Origin: Jackrogersella multiformis
Lineage: Eukaryota > Ascomycota > Sordariomycetes > Xylariales > Hypoxylaceae
Reading direction: 5' to 3'
Length of the DNA stretch: 64,000 nt
Assembly (NCBI GenBank): GCA_902806575.1
Contig: CADCXD010000001.1
Coordinates: 930,001-994,000, forward strand
Below are positions 46,116 to 58,143 of the stretch, piece by piece. Below the pieces are notes generated by a model, which was given only the letters and a program-made list of their open reading frames with translations, did not search any database and was not told the origin of the DNA. How positions within the stretch are numbered: the first letter of the stretch is position 1; each line of letters opens with the position of its first letter. The position numbers and the translations under genes are program-made.

Positions 46116-47459
46116 TTATTCCTCTCCACTATTGTCCTCCCCTTTAATAGGGTATTCTTCTGGAAGTTTACCTCCATTATCGTTTAACTGTGTGTTATTT
46201 ATCTCTTCAACTAACTGTAAAATTTCATCCTGCCCAATATATCCAGACGTTATTGCGAGAGACATATCATATGGAGGATCGAGCTTTGCGTCCACCAACC
46301 AAGGGCTGACTGGAGAGAGGTCGATTACGCCTACTTCGGCATCGGGGAATTCGACTTGATTTGGTGTAAATCCCTCATAAAGCGCGGGTACGAGAACTTC
46401 AGCGTACCTGTTATCTGGGAATATTACATCCTGCTGCCAACTTAAGCATAGCAACATCAACATGCAAAATCCAAACCAATGTTTATCGATTATGTCTGTT
46501 GCGTTTCCATCAGAAAATACAAAACGACGCCAACTGTTTCCAGCGTCTTCCGCCGTAAAATTAGCCTCTTCGAACTCACGCTTGGTTAGGTTGTAAAGGC
46601 ACGTTATAAATCTAATGGCGTGGTCTTCATGAGTCCAACCATCTTTACGCAACTCCTCGTTCAGTTCTCCAAATCCATACACGGCCCTCATGGAGGCGCG
46701 GACACTTGGATCTGTCACCGCCATTGTAGATTGTATCGTATTCCAACGTGGATTTGATGTACCTGGGTTCAGACGTAGATAGTCCTGGTAGTACTCTATC
46801 CAAGGCCCCCGAACCGGTGGTGATCTTATGAAACGCACGAAAAGCTCCATCTCGATAGTATCTTGGCCGCCATAGGTTATTGCATCAATTCCCATGAAGC
46901 TAAATATCACAACGTTCTGCCGGAGCCTAAGGTGGCCATCAAAAGAGCTCGACAAAGCACTTATCAGGCATCGACGGGTCATACGTGTCCACCATGCATA
47001 CTCTGTTTGCTTTTGTATGCGATAGTTCATTACCCGGAAAAAGTTTACCTGTCTATACTCCAAAAGGCCTTCGAATGGTCCCAAGTCAACATTTGGAGGC
47101 GGAAGTAAACTTGAGCGTCGCCACCATGCTCTGGCAACCCCCATCATCCATTTCTTAAAAAACATCCATTCATTAGGATTAGGTGTAGAGACCTCGTGAG
47201 GAATACCAAGTCGATGGTAGATATCGTTGTTAATCGGGGGCACGTCAAATATAGTGTGACTAAAGTATCTCCCTTCTGGAATATATTCGTCGATTTCATA
47301 ATTAGGTCTAGGGGTACCAAAAAAATACCACCTTGTTCTATACTCTCGATACTGTCGAAAAGCGATATCGATGCCAACAAGGATTTCGGGGTTGGTAATC
47401 TTAGGCGTGTCGTTGTTGTTGTTCTCGTCGTCGTTGCTGTTCTTCTGTGTGTTATCCAT
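46116..47459 (-). CDS. Unassigned 447-residue protein (orphan candidate)
   Basis: An intact single-exon frame from the ATG at 47459. The N-terminus is low-complexity (Asn/Asp-rich, NSNDDENNNNDTPK). The core is rich in Trp, Tyr, Phe and Arg (AWWRRSSLLPPP, YRTRWYFFGTPRPNYEIDEY) and suggests a globular domain. One hydrophobic segment (HWFGFCMLMLLCLSW) is short for a membrane helix. The tail is acidic. I see no catalytic motif and recognise no family. Third-position base use looks like that of normal genes, with no stop-rich decay. It has no close functional partner nearby, being convergent with the preceding unassigned gene across about 290 bases that hold a TACCTAGG unit. It could be a fungus-restricted protein or one captured from elsewhere. 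Confidence 0.55.
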   Translation of the reverse strand: MDNTQKNSNDDENNNNDTPKITNPEILVGIDIAFRQYREYRTRWYFFGTPRPNYEIDEYIPEGRYFSHTIFDVPPINNDIYHRLGIPHEVSTPNPNEWMFFKKWMMGVARAWWRRSSLLPPPNVDLGPFEGLLEYRQVNFFRVMNYRIQKQTEYAWWTRMTRRCLISALSSSFDGHLRLRQNVVIFSFMGIDAITYGGQDTIEMELFVRFIRSPPVRGPWIEYYQDYLRLNPGTSNPRWNTIQSTMAVTDPSVRASMRAVYGFGELNEELRKDGWTHEDHAIRFITCLYNLTKREFEEANFTAEDAGNSWRRFVFSDGNATDIIDKHWFGFCMLMLLCLSWQQDVIFPDNRYAEVLVPALYEGFTPNQVEFPDAEVGVIDLSPVSPWLVDAKLDPPYDMSLAITSGYIGQDEILQLVEEINNTQLNDNGGKLPEEYPIKGEDNSGEE

Positions 47460-48361
47460 GATGAATGTTTTAAAAGGCTGAATAAAATGTACTTACGAAT
47501 GATATCGAAAGATTCGGCCCAATTTACAGCTAAAAAGTCGCAGCTTGTTAAATATATAATAATTTAAAGCGTATTCGAAATATCATTCGTTCGAGACAAT
47601 TTCTTTATGTAAACAATGCCTTCATTTTGTAAATGGTCTTGTCCTTTTCGATACAAAAACAATGTTTAAGTTACGATATAAATTCCGAAGCCTACTGTAC
47701 ATACTATGTAAAAAGCAAACACCATAACCTTAGTCTCCTTATTCTTTATCTACCTTTAATATACCATATTAAATCATCCATTTTCAAGCCAGATTAGCAA
47801 ACTGTACAAGCATTAATCCTATTTACTTCTAGTTAAATTTTCTTTACTTTATTAATTAATAGTACAAATTAACACAGCATATATTAAACATGAAATACTT
47901 TAACATAAAGGGGGTTTAATTAAAGTTCATTACATTTTATTTAATAGTAAGAAAATAAGGTATATAGTTATTATAAAGCGAAGCAAATTTATAAAATATT
48001 ATATAAAGAGACAATATCGGCATAATAAAGACTCCCGCATTTTAAAAGATAAACAAAAGATAAAATTTCTTCTTTAGCTGGAGTCTAGGTTAGTCATCAA
48101 GAGACAATGGTTAATAACCGAAAGTCTGGGGAGAAGTTCATTAAGGGGAGAGGAACCATAAACAGTTAATTAATACCAGCTATTTAACTCCATGAATGTT
48201 GCTTTAATAACTTTGTGAACTTCTTCAAATTAGGACTAGAGGTGATGAATCGATGAAAAACGCACTTCGCTACCGCGCTCTACTGTTGCCACAAGTATTA
48301 TGAACATTATATGAAGGTATGAACATACATTAAATCAGCTTACTTTATTTATATAGCTATC
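47460..48361. other. AT-rich intergenic stretch
   Basis: About 900 bases, AT-rich but with C in all contexts, so not strongly RIP-mutated. I see no gene or repeat of note. Confidence 0.5.
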
Positions 48362-50978
48362 CTAAGTTTTGATTACATTTGCAGCCACCAAGATAGCTTC
48401 TGCAGTCTTCTGTACAAATTGGGCTGCAAGGGATGCGTTGCCGGCTTCCAATGCCTCTGTTATCCCAGGGAATGTCGTTGGCGCATAGCCTACAGAAAAT
48501 ATTAATATATATATTGCTGGTCAACGACAATATGACAGCGATGAGTAACATACCAGTGTCAAGCCCCGGTGCGAAGATGAGGTGCCGATAAAACTCGCGG
48601 TTCGGGAGACCACCCTGAGATACGAAGCCGCGCTGGAAATCTCTATACTTGTGATTAACTAGCGTAAGGAGCTCAGAGTTGTTTGTTGCCACTGCTTGGT
48701 CCTCGGCAGCCTGCACCTCTGTTGCACCAGCCTTGAATTCGTCTATGGCGTCTCGTAGTGCAGATGTGTCTAGCGTCTGTATTGTCGAGCTGATAGTTGA
48801 GATCAGATCTTCATAATATTGATCTAGCTGCGTGGCATAGTTAGGTAGATCGAAATGTATCCCATCTTGATCAGCGAGATCATAGGCTAAAAGTGTTAGG
48901 TACTAGTTACGAGAATAGTCAGTATTCCCATTGTTGCTTTTACTAATGATATAATAGGAAAGGAGTCATACTTGGGACATGGACTTATGAGCTAGGAAGT
49001 CAGGGTCTCCGAATGTCGTCATCTATAATAATACATGTAGTTAGTATAATGTAGGATGCAACAGTCAGGTCAATATACAGGATGATCGAGGGATATCCTC
49101 TAGTTGGTGTCTGTATACGGATTTCCACCATTGACACGAGACTATGGTCCCTGGTAGTCACTCACCCAGTGATAAGAATCAAAGTTGCTGTGATAATGGT
49201 AGATCGGATCTGTCGAACTTGACCCAGCGCCCATATCAATCTGCCCATAATTAGCAGCAACCCAATGTAGTGAGGTGTGTCATAAATATGCTCTTACAGC
49301 ACCAATCCCCCTGTGAACGAAAGAAGTATAGTCACTGCCACTACCCAGTACACCAATCGAGCCTTGAGTGTACTCGAGCCAAACATCATACATGGTACGA
49401 TTCGTTTCCATCCATGAAACCTTCTTCATTATATCGGTTGCAATTGTGTGTAGCTCAGGAGTCGCTGCTATGTAAGGCCAAGGTCCAGATGCGCCGACAT
49501 CCTGCGGCATTCAAGGTCAGTAGGCATTCACTAATTTATGTTCTCTTCCAGATAGTCAATCAGTGATATGTCGAAAACTTCTAGATCTGTTTCTCTTTAA
49601 AAGTTCCAACGAAGGTCTACAAATATACTGGAAGATAAAGCCAGCAGCTCTACGCGCAACTCACAATGTTCAAATAAGATACGGCCGTCTCGGTGAGCCA
49701 AGGGACATATTCTTCGACCCATTCAGTTGAACCGACAAGGCCATACTCTTCAGCGTCCCATGAGGCGAGGACGATATTTCGCTTTGGTTTCCACCCTTGA
49801 GACAGAAGTTTGCCGAATGCCTTCGCAAGTTCGACGATAATAGCGGTGCCGCTGTTCGGATCGGCAGCACCCCCGATAATCCACGCATCCCGGTGATTTC
49901 CTATCACGATTGTCTCGTCTGCAATCGTGCCGTTAATTATCCCAATTGTATTCCAGATCGGAGTAATTGTGTCTTCCATAAGATTTGACATGCTCAACGT
50001 TGTACCAGGGGCAGGTCCGGTGCTATAAGACACATTCAGCGCGCCCACCCAGCCGGTGCGGTTGACCCCAACACCAGCAGTCCCCTGTCCGTCGAGGGCG
50101 GCCAATATCGGAATTGCATTTACGTATGAGATCGGAATAGAAGGGATCTTAGGGAGTACCTGCGAGGGGTCTGCGCGTGGTGAATCTTCTTTTGAAGGAT
50201 AACCGGGAGTTGTTGGGTCGCCCGGATATATCGACAGGAACTGCACACTCCCTCTCTGCACAGCGGATGGGTTCCTCGCCGGTCCATCGGGATAAGCAGC
50301 ATACCCGTTGGCTTCGGTGATGTCCCCGTCCTCGGAGGTATCCGTGAAAATGACTACGCCGGTCATTCCATTCTCTTGCGCATTTTTCACTTTCAGTCCT
50401 CTAAAGGGGCCCCCATACTTAGCGACGGCGATCTTGCCTTCCAAAGGCACGCCGAGTTCGATCAGCCTATCGAAATCAACTTGCTGGCCACGTCCGACAT
50501 AGACGAATTCAGCATTGGCGCTACCACTGGCCGAATAACCGTGAAATGTAGGTATTCGATTAGGATAGCTAGTCGTCTCATCCTCGCTCAGCACGGCTTC
50601 CTCCAAGAATGGCTGATAAATGCTCCCGTTAGAATAAGTCAAACTTAGAGACTTGTTAACAGGATAGTTCAGGAAGACGTCGTAAGAAACAACACTAGAA
50701 TTCCAACCATTCTCTCTCCAACGATCTGCTGTCCACTCTGCCATTGACAGATTTTTGCCAGCGAGATGTGCACCATGGGTGTAATAGTAGGACCATTGCG
50801 ATATGGTCGTGTTAGAGATGCTATCTACGAGGATGGTCTCTTCTGGGTTCAATGGGGTCAAGGGAGTATCCTGCTTCTTTGTCAGAGACGAATGTGAGAA
50901 CCGCTCATGTACACACGCATTGGTGTAAGTGAGGAAGAGTATGACCAAGGCCTGGCCTTTGCTACTCCATGCCCACAT
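48362..50978 (-). CDS. Secreted M28 metallopeptidase, glutamate carboxypeptidase II/NAALADase-like
   Basis: Six exons keep frame to 706 residues: 50978-49665, 49501-49298, 49240-49166, 49022-48972, 48902-48554 and 48489-48362. A signal peptide or anchor is present (ALVILFLTYTNACV). The order is an N-terminal protease-associated (PA)-type insert (about 110-340), the M28 zinc peptidase core and a C-terminal transferrin-receptor-like dimerisation domain. The co-catalytic zinc ligands look complete: His362 (GNHRDAW), Asp373 (ADPNSG), the Glu410/Glu411 pair (SWDAEEYG), Asp439 (NIDVGASG) and His523 (YHYHSNFDSYHW). Several N-x-S/T sites support secretion or a vacuolar location. The family removes C-terminal acidic residues from peptides. 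The last large exon starts at 48902, because only that acceptor restores YLTLLAYDLAD. The gene looks intact. Confidence 0.93.
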
Positions 50979-52374
50979 CTTGACGATACCTACTATGAGG
51001 TTGTTGTAGGTAGCTGATAATTAGCAGCGATCGACTCCTTCAGTCTTTGTTACCCTAGGTACCTAAGGTATACAGTATTTGGTTTTATTTCTTGGTTCTA
51101 TAGAGAAGGACCACGGTTTACTACTTCGACATGCTCAATCTACACTAGAACCCCGCGCAGCTCGCGGGATGAATTCACCACCAATCGGGGTAGGGCACAG
51201 TGTACAGTGGGCCAAGTAGATCATCGGCGTAGATCATATGCCTGTCAGCATACCATTCCATTGCAACTTCGGAGCTGCACGGTACGATAGCGTTGACGGT
51301 AGAGCTCCAACTGAAGATCTAGGGCTTTGATGTCTAAGGTGCGTGCGGGGATGGATCGCAAGTTTTGAACTGCCATATTAGGTGTCATCACACATGATAC
51401 ATGATGATGCATGTTACGATATCGACTAGTGTAGATAACTAGAGATAGACACTGATAGGTATATGCAAAATCGTATTCGGCAAACGAGAATCAAAAACCA
51501 TCATTCAAGTAACAAACTGGTTACTCGTCAGGATTATAATCATCCGACCTTTTACCGGTACATGTCGCTCAGAAGTTTCTCTTGAAAGGTCAGTTCCTTT
51601 TGAAAAGTCCCTGCCGGTAAAAGGTCGGATGATTATAGTCCTGACGAGTACCTAGGTACCTTATACAGGTGTTGACGTCATAAGGCAAGACAATCTGTCG
51701 AGAAATGGAAGGATTAAAAGCAAGAGTTATGAGTGGAGGAAGTGCGAAAGGGCGTGAAGAAGGCATGTAAATGGCATTAGTAAGGCGTGGAAAGGGCGTT
51801 TGGTACATACCAAGGTAGGACTTGAGATTTGGCTTTGCTGAAAGGAACCTTGGAAGTCTCAAGGGAATAATCGTGTTAATCGTGTAATTTAAGTACTAGG
51901 TACCTAGAGGTAGGTAGCGAAAAGGGGGGGTTCTTCAAGGGTCATTCAGGCCTGTGGGGTGGTTATGTAATCAAGAGGGTTCAAGTGAGATTTTGAGGTT
52001 TGAAACCGAAGTAAAAACTTATCGACATAATACCTACAACAACCATTAAACCCATACCACATACCACAGTCCTTACCTACCTACCTAGGTAGGTACCTAG
52101 GTACCTAACCCAGGTAGCTTAGGAAGATTAATATTGACTATCATCATATGTGGGTATTATTATGTAAGGAGGTGAGGTGTAATTTATTATCTAGGGATAA
52201 CATGAATACCTCTTCAATGATGATTTGAGCGCAATACACGTGAACCATCCTATGTATCAACTCCGATAGGTGGCAAACACTTTACACTTTCCATGATGAT
52301 AAAGATAGAAGAACAACGACAGCCAGCCAGCAATCCCTATTATGCACTCGACGAATCCGAAGTAACCTAGACCT
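50979..52374. other. Intergenic with hairpin and TACCTAGG repeats
   Basis: It contains the long inverted repeat entered at 51522-51650 and dense TACCTAGG units at 52076-52109 and near 51651-51662 and 51897-51915. No gene is supported; the frame at 51590-51862 overlaps the hairpin and has no domain. Confidence 0.55.
51522..51650. repeat. Inverted repeat, 37-base arms, 55-base loop
   Basis: Arms at 51522-51558 and 51614-51650 are reverse complements with one mismatch (36 of 37). They enclose a 55-base loop with a further weak pairing around CTTGAAAGG/CCTTTTGAA. It could be a small foldback or MITE-like element, or a structured transcript. I see no clear target duplication. Confidence 0.9.
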
Positions 52375-53471
52375 TCAAAACCACACGACGGTTGTCGTGG
52401 TAACATCATGGTTAAATTTCTTTGGCAAATCCACGGTCGAGAACAAGAGGTCCGCGGCAAATCCCGGAACTTCCCTTACCCTGTCGCGAAATTCGTTGTA
52501 CTGCAGCGGAAGGTATCGATTCATGCAGAAGAAGTCCGCGAAGATCGAGCGAGTAGGTTTCAACCAGTCGTACGAGTAGTAAATCGTCACTAGGTTAAAG
52601 AACCCCGTCATGAAGGCCTCATCGAGAAGCCCTTTATCATCTCGATCTACACATCGTCCATCGGTGCGGTTTCGGTAGTTCTGCAGGAAAACCTTGGCCT
52701 GCTCGCAGAACAGATTCTGGAGCGGCGCAACGAGGATTTGCTGAAACGTGGGAAAACACGTCAATCTCGCGGATAGTAGAACCTTGTAGCAGGTTTGGAA
52801 TATGATCTCGGGATTATTCAGGTAATTCTCCACGAAGTCCGGGGCTGTTTATGATCTCTTAGTTTGGATGAAATTCAAAGGTAGGACGTCAGGCTACCGC
52901 TACATACCCTCGCTGTGGTAGACATATTTGATCAGCGCGTCTACTAGGTCAGGCTGGATACTATCGATCTGCAACTGATAAATCTTCGTGTTTAGAAAGC
53001 TACTTGTTAGCCAACGCGACGCATAAGAGAAAAGGGGGGTTTGAAGCTCACCCCGCCTGGCTGCAACACCGACAGCTCGTCGAACTGCGGCGAAGGATGA
53101 AGAATACGCTTGTGGAGATTCCAAACGCGACCACGACAGATAAGTCGAATATCAGCCGAGTAACCCGAGCGCAACAGGCTGTAGTGAATCAAATCAGTAT
53201 AATGTTACCAAGAATGGGGAAGTATCGTATCGGCTAGGTTAGCTAAGATTAATGTAGGGAAATCTTACTATTTAGGGTCAGCTTCGCGCAATCTTCTGAT
53301 TTCGGTTTCCGCCCTGCTGGCTTCCAGAATGGTGTCACCGCTGGATTCCGAGCTAGGCGCCATAAAGAGTGCTTCAAACTTTTGCAATATCTCAGCCGCG
53401 GTCTTAACGACTCTCTGGACGGGGCTGTCCTCCATATCGACGTCCACATCTTGGCCCATTTCGGCGTCCAT
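52375..53471 (-). CDS. BTB/POZ-domain protein
   Basis: Four exons (53471-53269, 53178-53052, 52983-52908, 52844-52375) give 291 residues. The ATG at 53471 is used because the longer frame starts with TTG. The N-terminal 65 residues are acidic and helical. A BTB fold follows: SGYSADIRLICRGRVWNLHKRIL is the classic entry, and SIQPDLVDALIKYVYHSEG its end. The last part (KVLLSARLTCFPTFQQIL) resembles the helices that follow a fungal BTB domain. Such proteins usually act as dimerising substrate adaptors for Cul3 ubiquitin ligases or as transcription scaffolds. There is no Kelch or MATH partner domain, as in most fungal single-BTB proteins. The function is unknown. The acceptors of introns 1 and 2 are my choice and less certain than the rest. 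Confidence 0.8.
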
Positions 53472-54902
53472 GTTGAGTTTCTCCAACCTTATGTAGTTGA
53501 AGTTTTACAGATTGATATGAAGATGAAGTGGGGAGCTGGTAGGTAGTAGAAGAAAGTTTGTGTGTAGGTCTGATACTGCGAGCTGGATAATGTTGAGGTA
53601 GGAGACTTACATTTAGTGGAAAACTGTACGTACTTAGGTATTAATTTGCTATTGTTTATATCGATTTTAATGCTCAAAACAAAGCTTATGATAACCCGGA
53701 AGCTTCTATCGGTGATGACGAGCTCGAAACTCGCGAACTAGACGTCGAGTCACTGACCGGCGATGATGCTTATAATGATGGAATTTTCTAACTACTTAGT
53801 GTAAAGACATAAAGGGGTATAGAGGTTTCTACCATCGGAAAATTTTATGATGTGCGTAAATTGGGAAAAAATAAACAGTATCTTGTTAGAAATGAGTACC
53901 ATTATAGATGATCTCTCTTATTTCTAGAGTTTACATATTTATTTCTTAGATATATCTAGAGTGTACTAGTTACTGTGTTCTAATATGATATTTATTACTC
54001 ATTCCTCACCTTGTCATTCAGGGCGTATAAGTAGCGTAACAATTCCCATGCATTTCGGCCTGGTTGTTACTTATTAGGATGTGATTTACTTAACTCGCAT
54101 GGTTTTTTGTAGTTCGTGTAAGTGATAAGAAAGGGGGAACAGAAGGCAGTGAAATACATAGGTGAGCGATTCCAGTACAAGAGATAACAAAAGCCAAGTT
54201 ATTAGTGAATATATTCTATTCATGGGGCATGACAATGAATATAGCACTTGATTATGGATCTTCAGGAAACCAATTTAAGGGGATTTAATAAGGCCTTCAG
54301 GGGGGGGGGGACTGGCATCGGCGAGACGTAAACTTCATGGATGGGCTACCTCCTGAAATATCAATCAGCAAAAGGCCATTTGATAATTTATGTACCTAAG
54401 TCAGATTCTACCAGCAAGGACTTGGCATTCAATATCAGATAGTCGTACTATTTCAAGCAGTCAGATAACGTTCAGGGGCTACTCTCCTATCATAGTTTCA
54501 TAGGACCAGTGCTCTCCTAAGCATGCTTGCACCCAAAATAGTGACATCAAACCGAGTAATATATTGTGGGAGATGCTGTTAGGTTAGATTCTTGGTCTAG
54601 TAGTTTTATAATGCGAGAGCCAACTGCAATGTCCATGTTAATAAAGGTAGTAAAGTCACGTAAATAAAGTCAGGTAGAATACCACTATTCAAAAATGTCA
54701 ACAAACAAAAAAGATTTGCTTAGGTAACTTTGCGAATAAGTCGTTTGCGATATTTCACCTTATAATGCCGCCATGCTAGGCGCCATCTATATAAGCCACA
54801 TGATTACCTCACAGTAAAGTATAACGCGCTAGCTAACGCCCTTATTTATACATAAAAGGAAAATCCCAACCGCGCTACCAATACCCATATCCTCTTATCC
54901 CC
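53472..54902. other. Intergenic with a small coding-like fragment
   Basis: A short stop-ended frame on the plus strand at about 53660-53791 reads like the acidic end of a protein (DDELETRELDVESLTGDDAY) but has no convincing upstream exon. It may be a relic. There is a run of about ten G near 54301-54310. Nothing else stands out. Confidence 0.4.
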
Positions 54903-57007
54903 TTAGTCCTTCCTTCCCAGATGCTCGTCGAGCGATGATTCTGTCGTCGAAGACCCAGTCGGGATGTAACACGAGCTCCCAGGGGTGTATCTGAAACCAT
55001 CGGCAACGAAGCGGGAGTCGTTGCTCCCTTCGTCGTAGGCGGGAAGCTCCTCGTCAACAGAGGCATAGTCCGGAAATGCGGAGGTTGGGCTAGGAGGAAT
55101 CGGAGCGCTATGTTGCTGCCTCTCGCGAGCGAATTCGCGAGAACGTCCCTCCTCTGCTTCGACTATGTCACCCACGACGCTAGCAACAGCACGGAATTGC
55201 GCGATCTCTTGCTCCATGGTCGTCGAGATATTATCCTCCTCGTCGCTTTCGGGTCTATGCAATTGTCTCATGATGGCCTCCTTCTCTTCGTCGTCGAGCT
55301 CTGGGCATCTCGCGCCATCTCTTACCCACCTAACGATCTCGCAGTATCTAGAGCTTATGGCATCACGTCTAGAAGACCAGAAACCATGGTCTCGGCATCG
55401 GCCGGTACAGCCAGAACCTCGGTTCCGACGAGACTGGGTGAAACAGCGTGTATGTAAGGCGCTAGCAAGTAGACCAAGGAGGACGACTACAGCTACAACA
55501 TGAATGATTGATATCGTATGGAACAGGCCGGGTGGTCCAAAAGGCTTCACCGTGTTAGCTGTCAAGTTATTCTGTAGTTACTGCGGATACTTACCGGAGA
55601 GTGGTGGGGATGGTGAGATGGTGGCGGCGGTGGCGGCGGCATGCCATCGAATGGCCTATGGTCTTCGTGTGGTGGTCTATTATGAGGCGATCCGTGGTGA
55701 GGTGGCGGAGGGAAATCGCCATCGTCTTCAAAATCGTGCAGTGGTTGTTCAGGTCTGTCAGCATCAAAGTTCTCAGATGCCTCAAACCCTAGAGCTTCAT
55801 GATTCGGTGGAGGGGGGGGCGGGGGAAGATGGCCATGAGGTGGGTGCTCCCCATAGAAATCGTGAGGTGGAGGAGGAGGCGGCGGCGGCGGTGGTGGAGG
55901 CCCACAATTACAAAAGGGAGGCGGGTGGTGGAAATGAGGGGGCTCGTCGTGAGGATCATGAGGAGGACCATCATGAGGGGGATGAGGCGGCGGGAATTGA
56001 TGCGAATGGTTTCCGTTACTATGATGCGGTAGGATCCAATGAGGTCGGTGGCCATGTTTTCCTTCTCCATGATGGAATGGCCAATGATGCCTACTTGGCC
56101 CACCACCAAAGGGACCTTCGCCCTCAGGTCCATGACCATATAGTCTACTAGCCATATGCCTCGCTCGGACATAGATCGTTCTCACGATACACTTCAGGCT
56201 ATCGCACTCAGAAAATGAGTGGGCTTCATGGGGTCGCTTGAACTTGAAGTCGAAGTTTGCGGATATGTGATGTACCTTGGAAGAAATTGCGTATTCCAGA
56301 GCGGCTAGTTGTCGCATCATCGACTTCAATTCTCCCAGTTCATCATCCAAGGTCGCCGAGGTGTCTTTATTCGAAGTATCGTTGGTGGTCTCGCTAGGCT
56401 TAGGGATCTCGACAGTAGAGCCGGTACCATTGATCAAAGAGACTGAAACCGGAGCCATCTGTTGAAATTGAACGACGAACCCGACATCATCGACTTCCCT
56501 ATCATCTACGGAGATAACTTCGAAAGTCATGAGTTGTCCTTGAAACTCATTCTCGAGATGCACGCAAGTAAACCCCCAATTGGCAAGAATAATGTTGCCA
56601 TGCTCAGTGGTGATCAATCCGGACCCAACACCGCTCTCATCTTGCGCCAGTGTTTGGTCATTAAGGGTTACATTTCCATACCCGCATGGAGATGTTGACT
56701 CGAGAATGTTGAGGCGAAGAGTCTGAGAGTAAACGTGTCTCGATTAGTAAGGAGGTCCAGGTTGAATGCCTCGTAGTGACTCGGTGACTTACAGTTCCCT
56801 GAAGAGAGACTTCATCTTCAACAGTCTTAATGTCGAGGTTGATTAATGCATTTGGAGTATTAACTTGAATAGTTAGTTAGAAAAATGTTACAATCTTCAT
56901 GATGCTTGACAAGTTATTGAGTATCACTCACCTTCATATCTAGTCGGAAGAGCCGCTGCCAGCAGCGGAGCTAGCAGCAACTGAGCCTTTAGCTGGCCAC
57001 GCATCAT
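54903..57007 (-). CDS. Secreted/type I membrane protein with Pro/His-rich stalk
   Basis: Four exons (57007-56932, 56863-56793, 56722-55595, 55544-54903) give 638 residues. Residues 1-20 form a signal peptide (LKAQLLLAPLLAAALP). An extracellular domain with TISQ-like beta strands follows (TLRLNILESTSPCGYGNVTLNDQTL, WGFTCVHLENEFQGQLMTF), containing N-glycosylation sites. Then comes a long low-complexity stalk rich in His, Pro and Gly (runs of Pro and repeated HH and PPH). A single membrane helix (IIHVVAVVVLLGLLASAL) leads to a cytosolic tail of about 180 residues with many Ser, Glu and Asp. The N-terminal domain resembles a widespread, unnamed family of fungal surface proteins. The stalk could bind metal ions or span the cell wall. 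A wall sensor or anchor is my inference. A second ATG directly follows the first. Confidence 0.8.
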
Positions 57008-58143
57008 GTGGCCAGTTAAAAAGGAGCTGTGATTAAAGAGAATAGACAAAGTGAGGTTGCCTTGGCATGGCAAAATCAAAATCTACGAAATACCTACACT
57101 CCGTTTGAAACTTTGAATATACCAGATAGCAATCCCAGAATCCCAGATAGGTAGAAAGAGAAACAAAACTGCTGCCTAACCTACAACACAGAGCGGGCTG
57201 TAATAAGGAATATGTAAGACGGCCGAACTCCGTGAGGGTGCGATATGAGTGGGGGTTGCCACGCGGACAGGATCGCTTCAGGAAATATACCCAGCAGTCG
57301 AATGTCCAGGACAGTCTGAGTAGGAAATGATAAAATATGCCCTTAGCGCTGCCCTTTTCTAGTAAAATTACTAGTGTAGTATGGATATGAGGCTGTGTAG
57401 GACTAAGTATGACTCGGTAGGGATGAGTAGGAATGAGTTAAGGACGTGGACCGTGTTAGCCAATAATCATCAACTAGCTGACGAGTCCTCCTAACCCAGC
57501 TTGAACTGGGCTAGGGTCAATGCCGACTAAAATTGAGGGTGGGATTCGTACGCAAAGCGTGGAGTGACGAAGAGAAACAATTCGGCCAATCATCATGCGT
57601 CGAGATTTTTTCTTATCCATCGCATCAACTTCTTTCTTATTTACCTAGGTAGGTACCTATTCAAGTCAACAATCTGCATGAGGTATATACCTAGGTAATA
57701 TTGGAAACTTAGAAAAACATGAAAGATTTAAGAGTGATGATGATTAATTGAGAGTGAAGGTTTCTCATCCGTTCTTGACCTAGCAGTCCTAGCGAATTTA
57801 GGCTTTGAATTTGATGACTAATACATAGGTACATGTACCTAGGTAACATGGCAGGATGGCTCAAACTTGGAGTGGCTGAGTTCCAAAATTAAGGTTGTGA
57901 TAAGTGCGTGGCTGAATGGAAGCTTGCAAGTTGCAGCCCGACCCCGGTACCCCACTATTATGTTGAATTCAAGCTTTACAAGCCTCAGCTGTCATTTATC
58001 ACCATTCTCCATTCACCTTTCACAATTCACCATTCGTCATCCCAGAACAAAGATTCCCTGTACCGCGCAATCCCGAGACCAAATTACCAACTTGCGCTTC
58101 GCCTTGGTCGCTATACTGCAGCTTAGAGCGCCATTCGTCCAAG
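57008..58143. other. Intergenic between divergent genes
   Basis: The shared upstream region of the membrane protein (minus) and LSm4 (plus). A TACCTAGG cluster lies at about 57640-57655, with single units near 57690 and 57838. No gene. Confidence 0.55.

Noticed and set aside
55504..56151. 215-residue frame on the plus strand, Glu/Gly/His-rich
   Set aside because: It is the antisense shadow of the Pro/His-rich stalk of the minus-strand membrane protein, whose exons and splice sites fit well.
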